DNA of 64,000 nucleotides, taken from assembly GCF_014696435.1 (NCBI RefSeq), contig NZ_JACJQG010000005.1, positions 124,001 through 188,000 on the forward strand, in the 5' to 3' direction. The position numbers were made by a program, and so were the translations under genes. Source of the stretch: Calothrix anomala FACHB-343 (lineage in GTDB: Bacteria; Cyanobacteriota; Cyanobacteriia; Cyanobacteriales; Nostocaceae). Under the pieces are notes generated by a model. The model saw only the letters and a list, made by a program, of their open reading frames with translations, had not been told where the DNA came from and did no database searches. Positions 35,607 through 44,423 of the stretch are shown here, in pieces (within the stretch, counting starts at the first letter, position 1; each line of letters starts with the position of its first letter).

Positions 35607-36893
35607 ATGCTACACAGGGTGTTTTTTAAACCACAAAATCGCGGAATAATTGTATTAGGAATTGCGGCTACAGCAATTACTAGTGGAATTGCAATTTATG
35701 CCATTTCTCAATTTGGTCAATTTGGTCGCACTGCTTCATCGGAAGTACCAGCTGCACCAGTGGTACAAAAAGTCACGGCTTTAGGAAGACTGCAACCAGA
35801 AGCTGAGGTAATTAAGTTATCTGCGCCTTTAGCCTTAGATGGCGATCGCATTGCGAAAATTTTGGTAGAAGAAGGCGATCGCGTTAAAGGTGGACAAGTT
35901 ATCGCCGTTTTAGATTCGCGCGATCGCTTGCAAACTGCGGTACTCCAAGCGCAAAAACAAGTGCAAGTGGCGCAGGCGAAACTCGCGCAAGTTAAAGCTG
36001 GAGCGAAAACCGGCGATATTCAAGCACAGCAAGCCACAGTGGAACGTTTACAAGCCCAATCTCAAGGCGATCGCCAAAGTCAACAAGAAGCGATCGCTCG
36101 TTTAGAGGCACAATGGCAAGGAGATAGAATCGCCCAAGAAGCGACAATTAAAAAACTCGCAGCCGAATTGAATAATGCTGAAGCAGAATATCTGCGTTAT
36201 CAACAATTATATAAAGATGGGGCAATTTCTAGCTCTGCGTTTGATAGTAAGCGTTTGAGCGTAGAAACCACCAAACAACAGCTAGATGAAGCCAAAGCCG
36301 TTCTCAACCGGATCAATACTACTGCTAAGAGACAATTGGCAGAAGAGAAAGTAGCACTTAACCGAATTAACGCCACAGGTAATAAACAAATCAGCGAAGC
36401 CAAAGCCACATTAAATAGTATTGCCGAAGTCCGCCCCGTAGATATAGCCGCAGCGCAAACAGAAGTAGACAATGCGATCGCATCCCTCAAACGTGCCCAA
36501 ACAGACTTAGCAGCAGCTTATATCAAAGCACCCACCGCCGGACAAATTCTCAAAATTCATTACCGCGCTGGCGAGAAAATCGGCGAATCAGGAATTGCAG
36601 ATTTTGCTCAAACTGACCAAATGATAGCAGTTGCCGAAGTTTATCAAAGTGATATTAGCAAGGTAAAACTAGGACAAAAAGCCGTAATTACCGGTCAAGC
36701 ATTTACAGGAGAAATAGGCGGTAAAGTTTCTCAAGTAGGCTTACAAGTTAATAGACAAAACGTTTTTAGCAACCAACCCGGAGAAAACCTTGATAGCCGA
36801 GTAGTTGAAGTGAAAATTCGCCTTAACCCTGAAGATAGCAAACGAGTTGCAGGTTTGACAAACTTGCAAGTACAGACAGCAATTGAACAGTAA
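35607..36893 (+). CDS. devB: DevB-type membrane fusion protein of an ABC exporter
   Basis: A 428-residue periplasmic adaptor linking an inner-membrane ABC transporter to a TolC-type outer-membrane channel. One N-terminal membrane helix (about 14-34) precedes a split lipoyl domain (VTALGRLQPEAEVIKLSAP; IAKILVEEGDRVKGGQVIAV), a long Gln/Ala-rich coiled-coil hairpin (about 105-300, with repeated LNRINATG-type segments), then the second lipoyl half and beta-barrel (YIKAPTAGQILKIHYRAGEK). DevBCA of Anabaena exports heterocyst glycolipids; paralogous sets export other substrates, so the cargo here is not proven. The start follows AGAGGA. Confidence 0.87.
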   Translation: MLHRVFFKPQNRGIIVLGIAATAITSGIAIYAISQFGQFGRTASSEVPAAPVVQKVTALGRLQPEAEVIKLSAPLALDGDRIAKILVEEGDRVKGGQVIAVLDSRDRLQTAVLQAQKQVQVAQAKLAQVKAGAKTGDIQAQQATVERLQAQSQGDRQSQQEAIARLEAQWQGDRIAQEATIKKLAAELNNAEAEYLRYQQLYKDGAISSSAFDSKRLSVETTKQQLDEAKAVLNRINTTAKRQLAEEKVALNRINATGNKQISEAKATLNSIAEVRPVDIAAAQTEVDNAIASLKRAQTDLAAAYIKAPTAGQILKIHYRAGEKIGESGIADFAQTDQMIAVAEVYQSDISKVKLGQKAVITGQAFTGEIGGKVSQVGLQVNRQNVFSNQPGENLDSRVVEVKIRLNPEDSKRVAGLTNLQVQTAIEQ

Positions 36894-36919
36894 ATAGGGT
36901 GCGCAATTCAAAATAACTA

Positions 36920-37042
36920 GTAAGGTTTTTCATTTGTCATTTGTCATTAGTCATTGGTAAGACTTTCAAGCATGTTTAGATTGCGCAATTGACAAATTAT
37001 TAATTATTCAATTTTGAATTTTGAATTTTGAATTTTGAATTG
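36920..37042. repeat. Inverted CTTAAATAGGCTG-family remnant plus (TTTTGAA)n tract
   Basis: 36920-36985 contains ACTAGTAAGG, TTTGTCA heptamers and GGTAAGACTTTCAAGC, an inverted diverged copy of the dispersed family. 37010-37042 is a TTTTGAA tract ending 22 bases before devC. Confidence 0.55.
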
Positions 37043-37063
37043 TTAATCAGGGGTGATTTCTAG

Positions 37064-38227
37064 ATGTTTCCTAAATTCCGTAAAACACCGCTAGCTTGGC
37101 GACAGTTAATGAAAGAAAAAACCCGCCTCGCTGTAGCAGTGGCAGGTATTACCTTTGCTGATATGCTAATGTTTATTCAGTTGGGTTTTGAGAGTGCTTT
37201 GTTTGATGCAGCCATCAAACCCCATCGGAATTTACAAGCAGATTTAGTTTTAATTAATCCCCAATTTCAGACTTTATTTTCAGTTAAAAGCTTTTCTCGC
37301 GAACGGTTATATCAAACATTAAGTCATGACAGCGTGAAATCGGTAAACTCGGTTTACATCAGCACCGGACAATGGCGAAATCCCCAAACTCGTCTCGATC
37401 GCGCCATTTTAGTTTGGGGAATAGACCCAGCACAACCCGCTTTTTCATTCCCAGAAATCAAGCAACATCAAAATGATTTGAAGCAATTATATCAAGTCAT
37501 GTTTGACCAAGCCGGTCGTCCTGAATATGGCGATATTGCTACTACTTTAAAGCAAACAGGTAACTTTCAAACTGAATTAAATAGCAAAGCTATTAATGTC
37601 AAAGGTGTATTTAGTAATGGTGCTTCCTTTGCTGCTGATGGGAATGTAATTACTAGTGATTCTACCTTTTTGCAACTCTTCCCCGATCGCAAAGCCGATC
37701 GCATCGAAGTCGGCTTACTGACACTTAAATCAGGTGCTGAACCAGAAAAAGTGCGATCGCAACTAGAAGCGATTTTACCTAAAGATGTCCTCGTTCTTAC
37801 CCCTGAAGGCTTTGCCCAAATTGAAAAAAATTACTGGGCTACTGGTACTGGTATTGGCTTTATTTTTGGCTTAGGTGTCGGTGTAGGATTTATCGTCGGG
37901 ATCGTCATTGTTTATCAAATCCTCTATTCCGATGTTTCCGACCATTTACCAGAATACGCCACCCTCAAAGCAATGGGTTATAGCGATCGCTATTTACTCG
38001 GAGTTTTGTTACAAGAAGCATTATTCTTAGCTATCTTAGGTTTTCTCCCCTCCTTTTTCCTGTCTTTAGGGCTATATCAGCTAACCTACACCGCAACATT
38101 ATTACCTATTTCCATGACAGTAGAACGAGCCATTAGGGTATTTATTTTAACTATTGTCATGTGTTCTTTCTCTGGTGCGATCGCTATGCGCAAACTCCGT
38201 GCTGCCGATCCCGCCGATATTTTCTAG
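37064..38227 (+). CDS. devC: DevC-type ABC exporter permease
   Basis: A 387-residue inner-membrane permease of the MacB/FtsX type. One N-terminal helix (about 22-45, LAVAVAGITFADMLMFIQLG) is followed by a large periplasmic domain (about 46-270), then three helices (about 272-295, 318-345, 358-378). The sequence is typical of DevC: KTPLAWRQLMKEKTRLAVAV, LPEYATLKAMGYSDRYLLGV and the end RKLRAADPADIF. It pairs with DevB (before) and DevA (after). The gaps between the genes are filled with repeats, yet the order and direction argue for a shared transcript. Confidence 0.9.
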   Translation: MFPKFRKTPLAWRQLMKEKTRLAVAVAGITFADMLMFIQLGFESALFDAAIKPHRNLQADLVLINPQFQTLFSVKSFSRERLYQTLSHDSVKSVNSVYISTGQWRNPQTRLDRAILVWGIDPAQPAFSFPEIKQHQNDLKQLYQVMFDQAGRPEYGDIATTLKQTGNFQTELNSKAINVKGVFSNGASFAADGNVITSDSTFLQLFPDRKADRIEVGLLTLKSGAEPEKVRSQLEAILPKDVLVLTPEGFAQIEKNYWATGTGIGFIFGLGVGVGFIVGIVIVYQILYSDVSDHLPEYATLKAMGYSDRYLLGVLLQEALFLAILGFLPSFFLSLGLYQLTYTATLLPISMTVERAIRVFILTIVMCSFSGAIAMRKLRAADPADIF

Positions 38228-38235
38228 TTTAAATG

Positions 38236-38265
38236 TTGGTTGTTGATTGTTGACTGTTGACTGTT
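38236..38265. repeat. (GTTGACT)n heptamer tract
   Basis: Three to four GTTGACT/GTTGATT units in the 58-base gap between devC and devA. Confidence 0.75.
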
Positions 38266-38285
38266 ATTAAATCTCTCAAAATCCT

Positions 38286-39017
38286 ATGTTTATCGAATCT
38301 CCATCAACCGCTGTAGAACCAGTAATTAGTATTAGTAACCTGAATCATTATTTTGGATCGGGTGCGCTAAAAAAACAAGTATTATTTGATATTAATTTAG
38401 ACATTAAAGCTGGTGAAATCGTCATTATGACTGGCCCCTCTGGGTCTGGTAAAACCACACTTTTAACCCTCATGGGGGGATTGCGATCGGCTCAAGATGG
38501 TAGCTTAAAAATCTTAGGACAAGAAATTTGTGGTGCTAGTAAACAGCAATTAACTACACTACGTCGCCAGATTGGTTACATTTTTCAAGCCCATAACTTG
38601 ATGACATTTTTAACAGCTAAAGAAAACGTGCGCATGTCATTAGAGTTACACGATCAATATCTACATCAAGATTTGGACAGTAAAGCGATCGCAATGCTGG
38701 AAACTGTAGGGCTGGGAGAACGTGTCAATTACTACGCCGAAAACCTTTCTGGAGGACAAAAGCAGCGAGTTGCGATCGCCCGCGCCTTAGTCAGCCATCC
38801 CAAAATTGTCTTAGCAGACGAACCTACAGCCGCACTCGATAAAAAATCAGGGCGTGATGTTGTCGAATTAATGCAAAAATTAGCCAAAGAACAAGGCTGT
38901 ACAATATTATTAGTAACCCATGACAATCGGATTCTCGATATTGCCGATCGCATTATTTATATGGAAGATGGGCAATTAAAAAGTGATGATATAGATGTTG
39001 TCGCTAAAGTTAATTAA
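38286..39017 (+). CDS. devA: DevA-type ABC exporter ATPase
   Basis: A 243-residue ATP-binding subunit. Walker A GPSGSGKTTLL (about 50), the Q-loop (IGYIFQAHNLM), the ABC signature LSGGQKQR, Walker B IVLADEPTAALD and the switch His (VTHD) are all intact. It energises export by DevC-DevB. It ends the tetR-devBCA set; the next genes (exbB, exbD) are 320 bases away behind a palindromic element and are probably separate. Confidence 0.93.
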   Translation: MFIESPSTAVEPVISISNLNHYFGSGALKKQVLFDINLDIKAGEIVIMTGPSGSGKTTLLTLMGGLRSAQDGSLKILGQEICGASKQQLTTLRRQIGYIFQAHNLMTFLTAKENVRMSLELHDQYLHQDLDSKAIAMLETVGLGERVNYYAENLSGGQKQRVAIARALVSHPKIVLADEPTAALDKKSGRDVVELMQKLAKEQGCTILLVTHDNRILDIADRIIYMEDGQLKSDDIDVVAKVN

Positions 39018-39097
39018 GTATTTATTAAACAATAAATTATCATATTTATACTGTAGGCTGGGCAATGCCAAGTTTACATATTTTTTATGATTACCTA

Positions 39098-39197
39098 ATA
39101 CCAATTTACAAAAATAAGGTGACATATTGTAGGGGCATGGCAATGCCATGCCCTCTAGATTGGATTAATGTGTCGCCAAGATTATTTGAATTGGTAT
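39098..39197. repeat. Palindromic element, ATACCAATT ... AATTGGTAT, with GGGGCATGGC core
   Basis: Outer arms ATACCAATT (39098) and AATTGGTAT (39189), inner arms GGTGACATATT and AATGTGTCGCC, and a central perfect palindrome GGGCATGGCAATGCCATGCC (39133-39152). The size is 100 bases, MITE-like. Relatives are at 41010-41088 and (left half) 18268-18302. Confidence 0.65.
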
Positions 39198-39337
39198 AAA
39201 ATCTGCATATATTAAAAATGAAAATTCTTACTATGACACATTGTCAAAGATTGACTGGAGATTTTAAGCTATGATACCAGCTTAGTTAATCCAGTAGTCT
39301 GTAATTTTAAGATTGTTGAGGAGTGGCAAAATTCTCG

Positions 39338-39994
39338 ATGAATAATATTGGTAATTTATTTACAGCAGGCGGCGTGGTTATGTGGCCGCTGTTAGGATTT
39401 TCTATCTTAGCAGTAGCGCTAATTATTGAAAGAATTGTCTTTTGGGTGAAAATAAATAATCGGCAAAATCGCGTAGTCCGAGAAGTATTACAACTGTATC
39501 GTCTAGATAATGTAGTTGGCGCTTTAGATAAATTGCAGCAAAATGCTGATTTACCCATGTCGCGGATTTTTCTCGCCGCTTTAGAATTAGAAGAACCGAC
39601 GCCAGAAGAATTCCGTTTAGCCTTAGAAAGCGAAGCCCAAGCCGAAATTCCCTTACTCAAACGCTTTCAAAACATTTTTGATACTATCATTGGTCTAGCA
39701 CCCCTGTTAGGACTTCTCGGTACAGTTTTAGGATTAATTATCTCTTTTGAATCCTTAGATATTGGTGATGTTGGTGGTACAAAAACATCAAATGTAACTG
39801 GGGGGATTAGTCAAGCCTTAGTCTCTACAGCTTCAGGATTAGTCGTGGCTATCTTTACACTTTTCTTTGCCAATTCCTTTCGCGGATTGTACATGCGCCA
39901 GATAGCTTGGATTCAAGAATATGGCGGACAGTTAGAATTACTTTACCGCCGTCGCTATGAAAGAGGAGACAGATCCTATGCGCCTACCAGATGA
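39338..39994 (+). CDS. exbB: MotA/TolQ/ExbB proton-channel family protein
   Basis: An inner-membrane proton-channel subunit of 218 residues that, with ExbD, converts the proton gradient into work at the envelope. Three membrane helices are visible: about 13-33 (VVMWPLLGFSILAVALIIER), about 115-140 (TIIGLAPLLGLLGTVLGLII) and about 160-185 (SQALVSTASGLVVAIFTLFF). GLLGTVLG and ALVSTASGLVVAI are family motifs. ATG 39338 is chosen, with GAGGAG at 39318-39323; an in-frame GTG at 39323 overlaps that site. The exbD gene overlaps its end by 17 bases. No TonB gene follows. Confidence 0.87.
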   Translation: MNNIGNLFTAGGVVMWPLLGFSILAVALIIERIVFWVKINNRQNRVVREVLQLYRLDNVVGALDKLQQNADLPMSRIFLAALELEEPTPEEFRLALESEAQAEIPLLKRFQNIFDTIIGLAPLLGLLGTVLGLIISFESLDIGDVGGTKTSNVTGGISQALVSTASGLVVAIFTLFFANSFRGLYMRQIAWIQEYGGQLELLYRRRYERGDRSYAPTR

Positions 39995-40379
39995 ACCAGA
40001 TATTCCCGCCCAGATTAACATCGTCCCCATGATTGATGTGATTTTTGCGATTTTGACATTTTTTATCATGTCAACTTTGTTTTTAACTCGTTCAGAAGGG
40101 TTACCAGTTAATTTACCTAAAGCCGGATCGGCACAACAACAAGCCAGCGCTCCGATTACTGTTACATTAGATGCAGAGGGCAAAATCAGTGTAAACCGCA
40201 AAGCGGTCGATATCGAGGTATTAGGAGAACAAGTCCGTACATTTATGGGTAATAATCCCGAAGCCTTAGTTGTAATTAACGCCGATGAACGAGTTAATCA
40301 CGGTAAGGTAGTGGCTGTCATGGATCGATTACGTCAGGTAAAAGGTGCTAAATTAGCGATCGCCACTCAAAAACCCTAG
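39978..40379 (+). CDS. exbD: ExbD/TolR-family biopolymer transport protein
   Basis: A 133-residue partner of ExbB. The single membrane helix near the N-terminus contains the essential Asp (INIVPMIDVIFAILTFFIMS). A periplasmic domain follows (PITVTLDAEGKISVNRKAVD; ALVVINADERVNHGKVVAVM), typical of the family. ATG 39978 has a strong ribosome site (AGAGGAG) nine bases upstream, inside the end of exbB, so translation is coupled; an in-frame ATG at 39957 would lie before that site. The outer-membrane target is unknown. Confidence 0.9.
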   Translation: MRLPDEPDIPAQINIVPMIDVIFAILTFFIMSTLFLTRSEGLPVNLPKAGSAQQQASAPITVTLDAEGKISVNRKAVDIEVLGEQVRTFMGNNPEALVVINADERVNHGKVVAVMDRLRQVKGAKLAIATQKP

Positions 40380-40782
40380 TACCGCCGTGAATTCAAAATT
40401 CAAAATTCAAAATTCAAAATTAAGACAGAGTAAGCTTTTTGTTGATTTTGAATAGTCTGTTTATTTACGCCGTTCTGTACTAGTCAGCTATCAACAACTC
40501 TCTATTTTGGGGAAAAGTACAAGTTTCATCTTTTCCCTAATATTACGATTATTGTATTATTATCAATGAATATAAATTTCTGCTAATCAACTATTATCAT
40601 AACTCTGACTCAACCCTTGATTTGTCATGTTTTAGGCTGACTGCGTGAAAAAAAGTCTTACTGCTAGTTATGATTCTTAACTCATTAGAATAATTAAAGT
40701 TTAGCTCAACAGCAAATTTCAGATTTAATATTATTCTAGAAATACAAATAGATTTTTTCGCTACAGTTTTGAGGGCAAACCT
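40380..40782. other. Intergenic region with (TTCAAAA)n tract
   Basis: 40391-40422 is a four-unit TTCAAAA heptamer tract. The rest is AT-rich, presumably holding the promoter of the 40783 gene. Confidence 0.5.
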
Positions 40783-40989
40783 ATGACTATTTGGGTAAAC
40801 GAACAAATCGATCCGTCAGGGATGATCCATGCTTGTATTGCTTCTTGTAACGAGTCCCAAGCCAAAGATTGTCATGAATCCTTTGAGAATAACTTAAACG
40901 AGAAACAAAAAGCATCCGGTTGGGTAGCCCAATTACGGAAGGTTGATTCTTGGGATGATGTTCCCGTAAATGCTTTAAAGCTAGATTAA
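40783..40989 (+). CDS. Small conserved hypothetical protein
   Basis: A 68-residue acidic soluble protein of unknown function. It has three Cys in the first half (HACIASCNESQAKDCHESF), and a Trp/Asp-rich second half (ASGWVAQLRKVDSWDDVPVN). The start ATG follows GAGGG seven bases upstream, a good ribosome site, which supports a real gene. The Cys spacing (C-x3-C-x7-C) could bind metal or form a disulfide, but this is only a suggestion. Confidence 0.65.
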   Translation: MTIWVNEQIDPSGMIHACIASCNESQAKDCHESFENNLNEKQKASGWVAQLRKVDSWDDVPVNALKLD

Positions 40990-41009
40990 TTTTATCGAAA
41001 ATCAAGAAT

Positions 41010-41088
41010 GCAACAAATTGTAGGGGCATGGCATTGCCATGCCCTTTAGAATATATAGATGTACCGCCAACACTATTTCAATTGGGAT
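41010..41088. repeat. Palindromic GGGGCATGGCATTGCCATGC element (copy 2)
   Basis: AATTGTAGGGGCATGGC, the palindrome, then TTTAGAATATATAGATGTAC and CAATTGGGATA. The right half matches 39150-39197; the outer left arm is eroded. The surrounding intergenic space (40990-41466) shows nothing else. Confidence 0.55.
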
Positions 41089-41466
41089 AACGTTTTTGTC
41101 TTGATAGACTGAAAATCGCATAATTTGTGCTGTGCGTACTATTTCCCGATGATATATCTGATAGTTTGGGATGTAGGTTAACTCAACGCAATGGATAAGA
41201 CATTGACCTACCATCAACTTTCAGTTGGGAAAGTCTGCAATTTAAAACTCTCTACTGTCAACTGACACTCAATGCAAGTAAACAAATCAGGTTACTGGGA
41301 ATTAAGTTAATAAAAGATAAAAATCAGATTAAAACTTAACACTTCACCCACAAATCTGTAAATTAACTCCAACATTATAGAAATTTGCTGATTTTTATAA
41401 AGTTTTAAGAGTTATTATTAATTCCAAGGATTAAACTTAAAAACTTGCAAAAACATCACAAATGTA

Positions 41467-42021
41467 GTGAACTATTCGCCAGTTTACTCTTCTGAGCAAA
41501 GCTACCCCATTAATTTAGTTGGCAAAACGGGACAAGCTATTCAGATTTCCATTCATTCACCTAGCCAGTATATCTGTGCCAACTGCGAACGGATATTACC
41601 AGATTGGAAACAGAAATCTGTTTTATGGGTAGTGATTGTTTTGCAGCAATCACAGTATCAATTAGATAAATGCACCCCCATCATTGAAGCCGAAAAAGAA
41701 CGCTTACGCGAAAGATTTATGCGGTTTGGTTTTGATTTAGCCTTCAATCTGCGCGATCGCCACTATTTAACCGATCTCATAGATCCTCGCACCGGTTATC
41801 CTTTACTTTCCCATCCCGGAACAGTTCCCCATGACGACACAGCCGTCGTCAAAGCTTTACTTCATTACCCGATTATTAAAAATAAATGCCGAATGCTAGT
41901 ACATCCAAACTGGGGTACAGCCGTCTATCCTAGTACCATCATCTCCGAAGCACCTCCCATCACAATTGAATGGGCAATCAAAACCATCGCTGCTATGCAT
42001 GGATGGCAAGAAATTAGTTAA
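41467..42021 (+). CDS. Conserved protein, possibly MMADHC-like (methylmalonic aciduria type D family)
   Basis: A 184-residue soluble protein. It has a CxxC near residue 38 (YICANCERILPDW), a central helix rich in charge, and a well-ordered C-terminus (KCRMLVHPNWGTAVYPSTII, then SEAPPITIEWAIKTIAAMHG). I recall cyanobacterial proteins of this kind being assigned to the MMADHC family, whose human member handles cobalamin trafficking; the assignment is tentative and was not checked. It starts with GTG at 41467 because the preceding ATG runs into stops; no strong ribosome site. No cobalamin gene is adjacent, although cbiD lies 7.7 kb away. Confidence 0.55.
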   Translation: MNYSPVYSSEQSYPINLVGKTGQAIQISIHSPSQYICANCERILPDWKQKSVLWVVIVLQQSQYQLDKCTPIIEAEKERLRERFMRFGFDLAFNLRDRHYLTDLIDPRTGYPLLSHPGTVPHDDTAVVKALLHYPIIKNKCRMLVHPNWGTAVYPSTIISEAPPITIEWAIKTIAAMHGWQEIS

Positions 42022-42030
42022 TTGTCAGTT

Positions 42031-42098
42031 GCTAGAGACGCGATAACCCTTGTCTGTACAGTCGTCAACAGTCAACAGTCAACAGTCAACAGTCAACA
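42031..42098. repeat. GAGACGCGAT palindrome variant and (CAGTCAA)n tract
   Basis: 42031-42060 is a diverged GAGACGCGATAACCCTTGTC element. 42064-42098 holds five CAGTCAA heptamers. Confidence 0.75.
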
Positions 42099-42155
42099 TT
42101 ATTAAATTTGTACATCAGAACAATAAAAAAATGTAATTACGAATTATGATGTGCT

Positions 42156-42791
42156 TTACCGCTTGATAAATAAAGTGCGGTAAATTGGTTCACCTTTATT
42201 TTGAGTCGCAATTTCTCTTTCTGTGGCAACTGGTAACGGATTTTCTGCCATCCAATCTTGGGAACTAAGCTTTTGAAAAGCTGGATGTTGGCAAAAATTA
42301 TTACGCATTTCAATTGCTAAAGATTCTATATCCGATTGCAAAAATACCACACCACCAACAGCAAGATAATTTGCTAATTCTGAGACTAAATCTGGTTGCA
42401 CTATTCGCCGTTTCGCATGACGAGTTTTAAACCAAGGATCGGGAAATTGAATTGTCACTCGCTGTAAAGTACCAGCAGGTAGAGAAGATAAAAGAGTTTC
42501 TAAAGATTTATTGACATTACAAAATAAATAATGGAGGTTTGTTAAACCTAAATCAGAACATAACTGATTAGCCTCTGTTACGAGTGGTTCTCTAATCTCC
42601 AAACCAAGAAAATTCCAGTTAGGTTCTATCTTTGCCATATTCAACAAAAATCTACCCCTAGCACAACCAATATCTAGATGTAGTGGTTGGTGCGGTTGAG
42701 CATAAACTTTTTCCCAATCTAGGGATTTGACTGCTGTTTGATACTTTTGGGCAAGTGGATTAACATGTTGACGTACTCGGACAGGGGACAA
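42156..42791 (-). CDS. trmB: tRNA (guanine-N7-)-methyltransferase TrmB
   Basis: A 211-residue S-adenosylmethionine enzyme that makes m7G46 in tRNA. Motifs: SAM-binding [16 protein letters not shown], acidic GLEIREPLV, catalytic [16 protein letters not shown] and the C-terminal [20 protein letters not shown]. It starts with TTG at 42791, preceded by GGAGAG at good spacing; no ATG lies upstream in frame. It is transcribed alone. Confidence 0.92.
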   Translation of the reverse strand: MSPVRVRQHVNPLAQKYQTAVKSLDWEKVYAQPHQPLHLDIGCARGRFLLNMAKIEPNWNFLGLEIREPLVTEANQLCSDLGLTNLHYLFCNVNKSLETLLSSLPAGTLQRVTIQFPDPWFKTRHAKRRIVQPDLVSELANYLAVGGVVFLQSDIESLAIEMRNNFCQHPAFQKLSSQDWMAENPLPVATEREIATQNKGEPIYRTLFIKR

Positions 42792-43207
42792 GATAGACTC
42801 TCCTTAACGTAACAATATTGAATTTAATATTTTACACTAATTGCAATAGCTTTCGTGAGCCTAAAGTAAATATCTTCAAAGTAAGAACAAATAAATATTT
42901 AATATTTATTGTTGCTGAATACTTAGTGTTTTTTGATTTTTTATACCTATTACCTACCATCTAAAAATTGTCATAAACTCACTAATGGTAGATGCCAACC
43001 TCCCTAATATATATAAACATCTATGACCAAGATAATCTGCATCAAGGCATAGTAGGTATATTTTGCCGATAATTTCATACGGAAATCATAAATCCTTAAT
43101 GTGTATAAATATTAAGTAAAAGCAATCCGTCTCAGGGTTACAAAGCAAGCGTTATACTCTTTGGAAAAGACTTGTTTTAACTCTACTTTTAAAACTATCC
43201 CGAATCA
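42792..43207. other. Intergenic region, divergent promoters
   Basis: About 415 AT-rich bases between the divergent trmB and phosphoesterase genes. Nothing was recognised. Confidence 0.5.
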
Positions 43208-44317
43208 ATGTCTCTCAATTTTCGTTTTGCCATAGTGAGCGATTTACACATCGCCCTTCCCCACACCATCTGGGATCATCCTAGCCGATTTCATTTAGTG
43301 GAGGTCAGCATACCAGCTTTTGAAAGTGTCTTAGAACATTTAACACAACTAGATTTAGATTTTGTTCTCCTCCCAGGTGACTTAACCCAGCATGGCGAAC
43401 CAGAAAATCACGCTTGGTTACAACAGCGTTTAGCACAGTTACCTTTTCCGGCGTATGTTGTCCCTGGTAATCATGATGTCCCTGTGGTGATAGCAGATAA
43501 ACAATCTATTGCTTTTGCTGATTTTCCTCATTATTACCGCAAATTTGGTTATGAAAATCCTCATAAACTTTACTACACTACTCAATTGCTATCCGGAGTC
43601 CGGCTGATTGGGTTAAATTCCAACAATTTTAATGAGCAAGGTCAACAAATAGGACGTTTGGATAGCGAACAGCTGAATTGGTTAGAAGAGGTACTAGCAG
43701 CTAGCAAGAATGAATTAGTGCTGGTGATGATACATCACAATGTAGTTGAACATCTGCCTAATCAATCTTGCCATCCAATGGCAAATCGCTACATGCTGCA
43801 AAATGCAAAGGAATTAGTACAGTTACTACAGCGCTATGGGGTGAATTTAGTTTTTACAGGACATTTACATGTACAAGATGTTGCCCATAGAGGAGGAGTA
43901 TACGATATTACTACTGGCTCTTTAGTCAGTTATCCGCATCCTTACAGAGTTTTAGAGTATCACAGCGATAATTTTGGCAGACAATGGCTGCAAATTTTGT
44001 CACATCGAGTAGAGTCAGTACCAGATTTTCCCGACTTGCAACAGCTGTCTAAACAATGGATGGGCGATCGCTCTTTTCCCTTCCTGATGAAATTATTAAC
44101 TCTACCGCCATTAAACCTACCAACCCAGCAAGCCCAAGAACTAGCGCCAAGTTTGCGGGATTTTTGGGCAACCATTGCCGATGGTGACGGATTGCTAGAT
44201 TTTCCCCAATTTCCCCAAAAACTACGCCGTTATATGCAAAAATATGGCGCAATTTCCGCCGGCGGTACTCCCACTTTTATTGATAACAATAGCAGCATCT
44301 TGCTGGAGAAGAATTGA
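43208..44317 (+). CDS. Calcineurin-like metallophosphoesterase
   Basis: A 369-residue di-metal phosphoesterase. The family motifs are complete: FAIVSDLHIALP (D-x-H), VLLPGDLTQHG (G-D), YVVPGNHDVPVV (G-N-H-D), VMIHHNVVEH and VFTGHLHVQD (G-H-x-H). The 100-residue C-terminal extension is unassigned. The substrate could be a cyclic nucleotide, as in the CpdA/Icc group, or another phosphodiester. It has an ATG start and no signal peptide, so it is cytoplasmic. It stands alone, convergent with the FIST gene. Confidence 0.88.
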   Translation: MSLNFRFAIVSDLHIALPHTIWDHPSRFHLVEVSIPAFESVLEHLTQLDLDFVLLPGDLTQHGEPENHAWLQQRLAQLPFPAYVVPGNHDVPVVIADKQSIAFADFPHYYRKFGYENPHKLYYTTQLLSGVRLIGLNSNNFNEQGQQIGRLDSEQLNWLEEVLAASKNELVLVMIHHNVVEHLPNQSCHPMANRYMLQNAKELVQLLQRYGVNLVFTGHLHVQDVAHRGGVYDITTGSLVSYPHPYRVLEYHSDNFGRQWLQILSHRVESVPDFPDLQQLSKQWMGDRSFPFLMKLLTLPPLNLPTQQAQELAPSLRDFWATIADGDGLLDFPQFPQKLRRYMQKYGAISAGGTPTFIDNNSSILLEKN

Positions 44318-44347
44318 AGTGTGAGACAAGGGAAGGGGAAGGAGGAC

Positions 44348-44423
44348 AATTGTAGAGACGCGATGAATCGCGTCTCTGCCTAATGCCCAATGCCTAATGC
44401 CCAATGCCCAATGCCCAATGCCC
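44348..44423. repeat. GAGACGCGATGAATCGCGTC palindrome and (GCCCAAT)n tract
   Basis: The palindrome 44348-44377 is followed by six TGCCCAA/TGCCTAA heptamers (44381-44423) that reach the stop codon of the FIST gene. Confidence 0.85.

Noticed and set aside
41002-41217. Minus-strand frames around the palindromic element
   Set aside because: Encoded mainly by the repeat; no conserved features.
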